Below, piece after piece: positions 6,069-9,785 of a stretch of 9,785 nucleotides of DNA. A program made the translations under genes and the position numbers. Source of the stretch: Candidatus Wolfebacteria bacterium GWA1_42_9. Its GTDB lineage: Bacteria > Patescibacteriota > Minisyncoccia > UBA6257 > JAGOQP01. The notes under the pieces are model-generated. The model was not told the DNA's origin. It made no database searches and was given only the letters and a program-made list of their open reading frames with translations. The stretch covers positions 13,803 through 23,587 of the forward strand of contig MGIN01000010.1 in NCBI GenBank assembly GCA_001793775.1, read 5' to 3'. The stretch's first letter is position 1; each line of letters begins with the position of its first letter.

Positions 6069-6103
6069 TTGTTAGTTAAAAGTATAAAGTAGAAAGTATA
6101 AAG
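6069..6103. repeat. Heptameric repeat array in the divergent promoter region
   Basis: Plus-strand 7-mers TTAAAAG, TATAAAG, TAGAAAG, TATAAAG (6076-6103), preceded by a weaker unit TTGTTAG, are the same class as array A (TCTAAAG, TTAAAAG, TCTAAAG). The array fills most of the 52-bp gap between two divergent genes. Its units also create -10-like boxes, TATAAA toward the glycosyltransferase and TATACT (minus strand) toward the small unknown gene, so it may supply the promoters of both. No good -35 element is visible. Confidence 0.7.
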
Positions 6104-6116
6104 TAATTAAAATTCT

Positions 6117-7772
6117 ATGAAATTAAAGATACTGTTACCAATCGCTGTTTTAATTATTGTAGCAATCTTCTTCCGTTTTTACAATTTAGATTCGGTACCG
6201 CCTGGGCTCTATCCGGACGAGGCAATGAACGGCAATAATGCTTTGGAAGCGATTTCTACCGCTCCGCCAGCTGACGGATACAAAGTTTTTTATCCGGAAA
6301 ACAACGGTCGGGAAGGGCTTTTTATTAACATCCAGGCATTTTTTCTCAAGATTTTTGGAGTTCGGGAGCCGTGGGTTCTAAGGTCAGTCAGCGCCATTTT
6401 CGGAGTTTTAACCGTTTTGGGTATTTACTTTCTCGTCTTAGAAGTTCTCCGCAATGGCACACGAGATACGGTATACCGTGCCTACCGGCAGGCAGGCGAA
6501 ATACGGTATACGACTATCGCTTTTCTATCTTCCTTCTTCGTCGCCATAAGTTTTTGGCATATTAATTTCTCCCGCATCGGTTTCCGGGCCATAATGGCCC
6601 CGATGTTTCTGACATGGGCACTTTACTTTTTAATTAAATCATTGAACCAAGCCAGAAATAACTTACAACTTACAACCTACAACCTACAACCAGAAAGTCG
6701 TAAGTCGTTAGTCGTTAGTTGGATATTAATAATCCTTTCAGGATTATTGTACGGCCTCGGTATGCATTCCTACATCGCCTACCGGGGCACTCCCCTTCTG
6801 ATTATTTTTATTTACCTGTTTTACTGGTGGATAAATAAAACAGAGATCAATTTCAAAAAGATATTTGCTAGTTTCTTGGTATTTGTCGTATTCGCCTTAA
6901 TTGCTTTTGCTCCCTTAGGCACTTATTTTGTGCAAAACCCGCAGGACTTTATGGGAAGAACGGGACAGCTCTCTATTTTCGCTTCGCAAACCCCGCTAAA
7001 AGATTTGGGAACGAACGTCTTAAAAACGTTGGCGATGTTCAATATCAGAGGAGACGGAAACTGGAGACACAATTATTCCGGTTCGCCTGAATTATTCTGG
7101 TTGGTGGGAATATTCTTCATTTTGGGAACAATTTCGGGATTGATTTCTTTATTCAAAAAATCTTCCTCTGAAAACCAAAATACGGTATACCCTGCCTACC
7201 GGCAGGCAGGCGGTACACGGTATACTAAATTCTTATTTGTAGTATGTTTAGCTTGGATTGCAGTAGCTTTTCTGCCGGTAGTTATTTCTAACGAAGGCAT
7301 CCCCCACGCTCTGCGGTCAATTCTGATGATTCCTCCCGTTTATATTTTAGCCGGCATGGGAGGTGCCTATCTTGTAGAATTCCTCTTAAAAAAAATAAAC
7401 AAGAGAATAGTCTTTGTTTTCGGAAGCTTTATTCTTCTGGCGATGATTGCCCAATCTTTTGTCTCCTATTTCGTTCTTTGGGCCAATAATCCAAACACTG
7501 CCAGCGCTTTCTCCCAGAAATATACTGATTTAGGAAGAGAAATCAATATTATTTCCGATTCTATTAAAAAATATGTAGTGGTCAATGCCGGCGGAGTGGA
7601 TGTCCGGGGAGTTCCCATGCCGGCTCAAACGGTCATGTTTCTCACAGACACTTTCACACCGGAAAAACAAAAAGCAAGAAATATTTACTACGTAAGCGAG
7701 GAACAAGAAAAATACCTCAATACCACCGACGCTTTGGTGTTTTATTTGGAAGAGAGAAATGATGACAATTAA
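6117..7772 (+). CDS. GT-C membrane glycosyltransferase (PMT/ArnT/GT39-like) with three in-frame repeat insertions
   Basis: This 551-residue multipass membrane protein is a GT-C glycosyltransferase. Such enzymes move a sugar from a polyprenyl-phosphate carrier to a lipid, glycan or protein on the outer face of the membrane. After a first membrane segment (about 5-19) comes the family hallmark RFYNLDSVPPGLYPDEA, whose D34-E35 pair is the expected catalytic acid site. Many hydrophobic segments follow, then a C-terminal region with mixed composition. Donor and acceptor are unknown. Three loops contain repeat DNA read in frame: residues 117-132 and 355-370 (the same palindromic element) and about 182-201 (heptad array). 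All three lie between hydrophobic segments, so the fold may tolerate them. The gene is divergent from its left neighbour and convergent with ychF. Confidence 0.85.
   Translation: MKLKILLPIAVLIIVAIFFRFYNLDSVPPGLYPDEAMNGNNALEAISTAPPADGYKVFYPENNGREGLFINIQAFFLKIFGVREPWVLRSVSAIFGVLTVLGIYFLVLEVLRNGTRDTVYRAYRQAGEIRYTTIAFLSSFFVAISFWHINFSRIGFRAIMAPMFLTWALYFLIKSLNQARNNLQLTTYNLQPESRKSLVVSWILIILSGLLYGLGMHSYIAYRGTPLLIIFIYLFYWWINKTEINFKKIFASFLVFVVFALIAFAPLGTYFVQNPQDFMGRTGQLSIFASQTPLKDLGTNVLKTLAMFNIRGDGNWRHNYSGSPELFWLVGIFFILGTISGLISLFKKSSSENQNTVYPAYRQAGGTRYTKFLFVVCLAWIAVAFLPVVISNEGIPHALRSILMIPPVYILAGMGGAYLVEFLLKKINKRIVFVFGSFILLAMIAQSFVSYFVLWANNPNTASAFSQKYTDLGREINIISDSIKKYVVVNAGGVDVRGVPMPAQTVMFLTDTFTPEKQKARNIYYVSEEQEKYLNTTDALVFYLEERNDDN
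6465..6512 (+). repeat. In-frame palindromic element, copy 1
   Basis: This 48-bp segment encodes DTVYRAYRQAGEIRYT inside the glycosyltransferase. It begins and ends with ATACGGTATAC, contains the perfect palindrome ACGGTATACCGT (6468-6479), and has a GC-rich core with arms TGCCT and AGGCA. It matches copy 2 at about 42 of 48 positions in the same orientation and codon phase. It is open in five of six frames. Confidence 0.85.
6661..6720 (+). repeat. In-frame heptad array in inverted orientation inside the glycosyltransferase
   Basis: The units are ACTTACA twice, ACCTACA twice and a partial ACC (6661-6691), then after four bases AGTCGTA, AGTCGTT, AGTCGTT and AGTTG (6696-6720). The second half is roughly the inverse complement of the first, so the DNA is an imperfect hairpin. 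It encodes residues about 182-201, including NLQLTTYNLQP, in a loop just before a hydrophobic segment. Confidence 0.85.
7179..7226 (+). repeat. In-frame palindromic element, copy 2
   Basis: The second copy encodes NTVYPAYRQAGGTRYT, in the same codon phase as copy 1. Its core has perfect 7-bp arms CCTGCCT and AGGCAGG around a 6-nt loop, flanked by ACGGTATAC on both sides. It lies in a loop between two hydrophobic segments of the glycosyltransferase. Its GC-rich core contrasts with the A/T-rich surroundings. Confidence 0.85.
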
Positions 7773-7847
7773 CTAAATTCAGAATAAAAGTTTCAGTTTG
7801 GGTCTTCTTCTAATACCTGACATTAAGAGACGATCGTTCGGAAATAT

Positions 7848-7869
7848 ACAGTATTGTTGGGAGTACTGT
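7848..7869. repeat. Weak inverted repeat between the convergent glycosyltransferase and ychF genes
   Basis: ACAGTA (7848-7853) and TACTGT (7864-7869) are inverted with a 10-nt loop, in the 101-bp gap where the two genes converge. It could be a weak bidirectional stop signal, but the stem is short and there is no flanking T-tract. Nothing else is recognisable in this gap. Confidence 0.3.
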
Positions 7870-7873
7870 CTGA

Positions 7874-8881
7874 TTAACCATGTTTTACTACGATGACGTC
7901 TCCGTCTTTCATCACGTATTCTTTTCCTTCTGTTCTGATTAATCCTTTCTGCTTAGCTTGAACCCATCCGCCGGAGTCAACCAAGTCTTTCCAGAAAACA
8001 ACATCGGCCCGGATAAATTTGTTTTCAAAGTCGGTATGAATGGTACCGGCAGCTTGAGGGGCCTTCCAGCCATTAATTATTGTCCAGGCGCGAGTTTCGT
8101 CTTCTCCGGTAGTCAAAAAGCTTATCAAGTTAAGAACTTCGTAGGCCCTTTTTATGAGCGGACTTAAATCCGGTTCGGCTCCCAGATCGGCCGTTATGTA
8201 AGATGATTTTAGATTGCTGATTTTATCCTTCAATTCTTGGGAGACATCCTCTTCTTTTCCATTGAGAAGAAAAATGACTGGTTTCCCGGTAAGTAGGTTT
8301 AAACTTTTTACCTCTGGATTTTCTAAAGTTTCCTTGTCCAAAAGATAGAGAGGTTTTTCTTGATTAAGACTTTCTTCCAATTTCTTAATTAATTCCAGTT
8401 CTTTTATTTTTTTCTTATCTCCCGTTCTGGCTTCTCCTTCCAGTTTATCCAGGCGCTTTTTTATGGTATCCAAATCTTTCAGCACCAGTTCCGAATTTAT
8501 TGTGTCTATATCCCTTATCGGATCTACGCTGTTTTCCACGTGGATTATGTCCGCTTGCTGAAAACATCTGACTAAATGGACGATGGCATTCGTCTCTCTA
8601 ATATGGGAAAGAAACTGGTTTCCCAGTCCCTGTCCCTGACTGGCCCCTTTGACCAATCCGGCAATATCGTAAAATTCAACAATAGCGGGAATTTTTTTAG
8701 CCGAATGACTTAATTTTTCCAAGATATCCACCCTTTCATCGGGAACAGGAACGATTCCAATATTAGGATCAATGGTAACAAAAGGATAGTTGGCAATATG
8801 AACTTCGTTTTTGGTCAGCAGTTTAAAAAGAGTGGACTTCCCTACATTAGGAAGTCCAACAATCCCGATGGAGAGTTTCAT
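7874..8881 (-). CDS. ychF: Redox-regulated ATPase/GTPase YchF (Obg-like, OLA1 family)
   Basis: YchF is a universally conserved Obg-family P-loop NTPase that prefers ATP, associates with ribosomes and takes part in stress responses. The 335-residue product has G1 GLPNVGKST at 9-17, the T-I-D-P-N-I-G-I-V-P-V-P-D switch region at 36-48, and G3 DIAG at 72-75 followed by LVKGASQGQGLGNQF. The G4 position has NGKE (207-210) instead of NKxD; this N-x-x-E form is the family trait that relaxes guanine specificity. A coiled-coil insertion (about 130-175) and a C-terminal TGS domain starting near T-G-E-D-E-T-R-A-W complete the family plan. It ends in DGDVIVVKHG, where many homologues end in a DGD-x-x-x-F-x-F/N-V type tail. 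It lies 45 bp after tyrS on the same strand. No Shine-Dalgarno motif is visible; a TATAAA box ends 11 nt before the ATG. Confidence 0.96.
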   Translation of the reverse strand: MKLSIGIVGLPNVGKSTLFKLLTKNEVHIANYPFVTIDPNIGIVPVPDERVDILEKLSHSAKKIPAIVEFYDIAGLVKGASQGQGLGNQFLSHIRETNAIVHLVRCFQQADIIHVENSVDPIRDIDTINSELVLKDLDTIKKRLDKLEGEARTGDKKKIKELELIKKLEESLNQEKPLYLLDKETLENPEVKSLNLLTGKPVIFLLNGKEEDVSQELKDKISNLKSSYITADLGAEPDLSPLIKRAYEVLNLISFLTTGEDETRAWTIINGWKAPQAAGTIHTDFENKFIRADVVFWKDLVDSGGWVQAKQKGLIRTEGKEYVMKDGDVIVVKHG

Positions 8882-8882
8882 A

Positions 8883-8916
8883 CTTTACAAACTTTATAAA
8901 CTTTAGACTTTATGAA
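8883..8916 (+). repeat. CTTTANAAA/CTTTAGA repeat array between tyrS and ychF
   Basis: Plus-strand units CTTTACAAA, CTTTATAAA, CTTTAGA, CTTTATGAA (9, 9, 7 and 9 bp) fill the gap between tyrS and ychF. They share words with the array at 3171-3195 and the CTTTAGA unit with arrays A and B. On the minus strand the TATAAA at 8898 to 8893 could act as a -10 box for ychF with a leader of about 5 nt. Confidence 0.65.
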
Positions 8917-8926
8917 CTGATTGATA

Positions 8927-9785
8927 CTACTTTATCTCTATTTTGAAGAAAGTTCTTTTCCCTACCTTAATCACGCTGGCGAAGGCCGTTTCCTGCCGGC
9001 CGATGATTTTCAGGCGCGGTTCTATCATCTTGACCGCTCCCTGATCGAATAAACGGGTTAATTCGCTTTTGCTCTTAAACTGGCCGCTGGCAAGCAGGGC
9101 TTCAAAATAACCGGACCCTCTTTTGACCTTCAAAGATTTAATGCCGGTGGGAACTTCTTTTTTCTGGAAAGCCGAAATAAAATAGTCGTTTGCTTTCTGA
9201 GCTTCCTTTTCTCCACAATAAAGCTTGGTAATTTCATAAGCCAAAATCATCTTGATATTTCTGGGGTTGGCTCCTTGTTTTAACTGAATTTCATAACGAG
9301 AAACATCACTCAAAGGAAGACGTGTGCAGTGAATAAAGTATTTGATAATCAGACCGTCCTCCAATCTCATTATTTTCCCGAACACATCGCTGGGTTTATC
9401 GTTGATATTGATAACATTTCCCCAACTGGAGCTCATTTTTCTGCCGTCCGTGCCTTCAATCAAATTAACCATCAAAATATCTTGCGGCTTTTGGTTGTGG
9501 TACCTCTGAATTTCTCTTCCGGCCAGAAGATTAAATTTCTGGTCGGTGCCCCCCAATTCCACATCAGCCCTGACAGCCACGCTGTCGTATCCCTGCATCA
9601 AAGGATAAAGGACTTCTCTTAAAGAAACTCGCTTGCCCGCCTCCAGACGCCTTTTTATATTTTCCCTGTCGATAAAATCGGACAAAGAAAAAACATTGGC
9701 CTGTCGGGCAATTTCTTCATACTTTAATTTAGCCAGCCATTGAGAGTTGTAGCGGATTTCAACTTTCTTAATGTCCAAAATTCTT
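8927..9785 (-). CDS. tyrS: Tyrosyl-tRNA synthetase, C-terminal part (5' end beyond the window)
   Basis: Tyrosyl-tRNA synthetase charges tRNA-Tyr with tyrosine using ATP. The reading frame is open to the right edge, so the N-terminal part with the HIGH-type motif is outside the window; an apparent TTG start at 9778 is not the real one. Visible class I features are the K-V-E-I-R-Y-N-S-Q-W-L segment, V-E-L-G-G-T-D-Q-K-F-N in the tyrosine and tRNA binding core, and GRKMSSS, the KMSKS-type signature, about 115 residues into the visible part. The last 70 residues form an S4-like RNA-binding domain (S-G-Q-F-K-S-K-S-E-L-T-R-L-F-D-Q-G-A-V). The combination fits the bacterial TyrRS type with a C-terminal S4 domain. 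ychF follows on the same strand. Confidence 0.95.
   Translation of the reverse strand, partial: RILDIKKVEIRYNSQWLAKLKYEEIARQANVFSLSDFIDRENIKRRLEAGKRVSLREVLYPLMQGYDSVAVRADVELGGTDQKFNLLAGREIQRYHNQKPQDILMVNLIEGTDGRKMSSSWGNVININDKPSDVFGKIMRLEDGLIIKYFIHCTRLPLSDVSRYEIQLKQGANPRNIKMILAYEITKLYCGEKEAQKANDYFISAFQKKEVPTGIKSLKVKRGSGYFEALLASGQFKSKSELTRLFDQGAVKMIEPRLKIIGRQETAFASVIKVGKRTFFKIEIK

Noticed and set aside
7848..7869. Intrinsic bidirectional terminator between the glycosyltransferase and ychF genes
   Set aside because: The stem is only 6 bp with a 10-nt loop and no T-tract; kept only as a weak inverted repeat.
8927..9778. Complete tyrS starting at TTG 9778
   Set aside because: The frame remains open to the window edge and the HIGH-type N-terminal region is missing, so the gene is cut by the window.

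Overview
The window looks like a chromosomal segment of an uncultivated bacterium, most likely Candidatus Patescibacteria (CPR), Parcubacteria- or Microgenomates-like. The evidence is a roughly 40% GC composition, compact housekeeping genes, a four-helix-bundle (S23/IVP-type) gene, a stand-alone TraG/VirB4-like ATPase, an encoded tRNA without CCA, gene starts without Shine-Dalgarno motifs, and many short palindromic or tandem repeats between and inside genes. This placement is an inference from gene content; no rRNA is present.

The minus strand carries most genes. From the right edge: tyrS (3' part; its 5' end lies outside the window) and ychF form one group. A plus-strand GT-C membrane glycosyltransferase (6117-7772) stands alone, convergent with ychF and divergent from a small unknown gene. 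That unknown gene (5675-6064) is followed by a membrane-anchored TraG/HerA-type ATPase (3195-5564), a structured intergenic hairpin, tRNA-Thr(CGU), a Nudix hydrolase, prfB, ftsE, a four-helix-bundle gene, and the start of ftsX, which runs off the left edge. prfB-ftsE-ftsX is a familiar order in other bacteria, but here ftsE and ftsX are split by the four-helix-bundle gene.

Two things are notable. (1) prfB is read through a programmed +1 frameshift: an in-frame UGA follows CTT at 2462-2467, with an AGGAGG element just upstream that also lies in one arm of a hairpin. UGA is therefore a stop codon here, and the standard code applies. (2) The window holds a family of imperfect 7-bp-periodic repeat arrays. 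They lie at several gene boundaries, often touching stop codons, they flank the four-helix-bundle gene as inverted copies bracketed TAG...CTA, and one lies in frame inside the glycosyltransferase. That glycosyltransferase also carries two in-frame copies of a different, GC-rich palindromic element of about 47 bp, which resembles Rickettsia palindromic elements in behaviour.

Functionally the segment covers translation (TyrRS, tRNA-Thr, RF2, YchF), cell-division signalling and peptidoglycan hydrolase control (FtsEX), nucleotide clean-up (Nudix), surface glycosylation (GT-C), and a possible DNA- or protein-translocation ATPase. No stretch longer than 300 bases lacks a gene.
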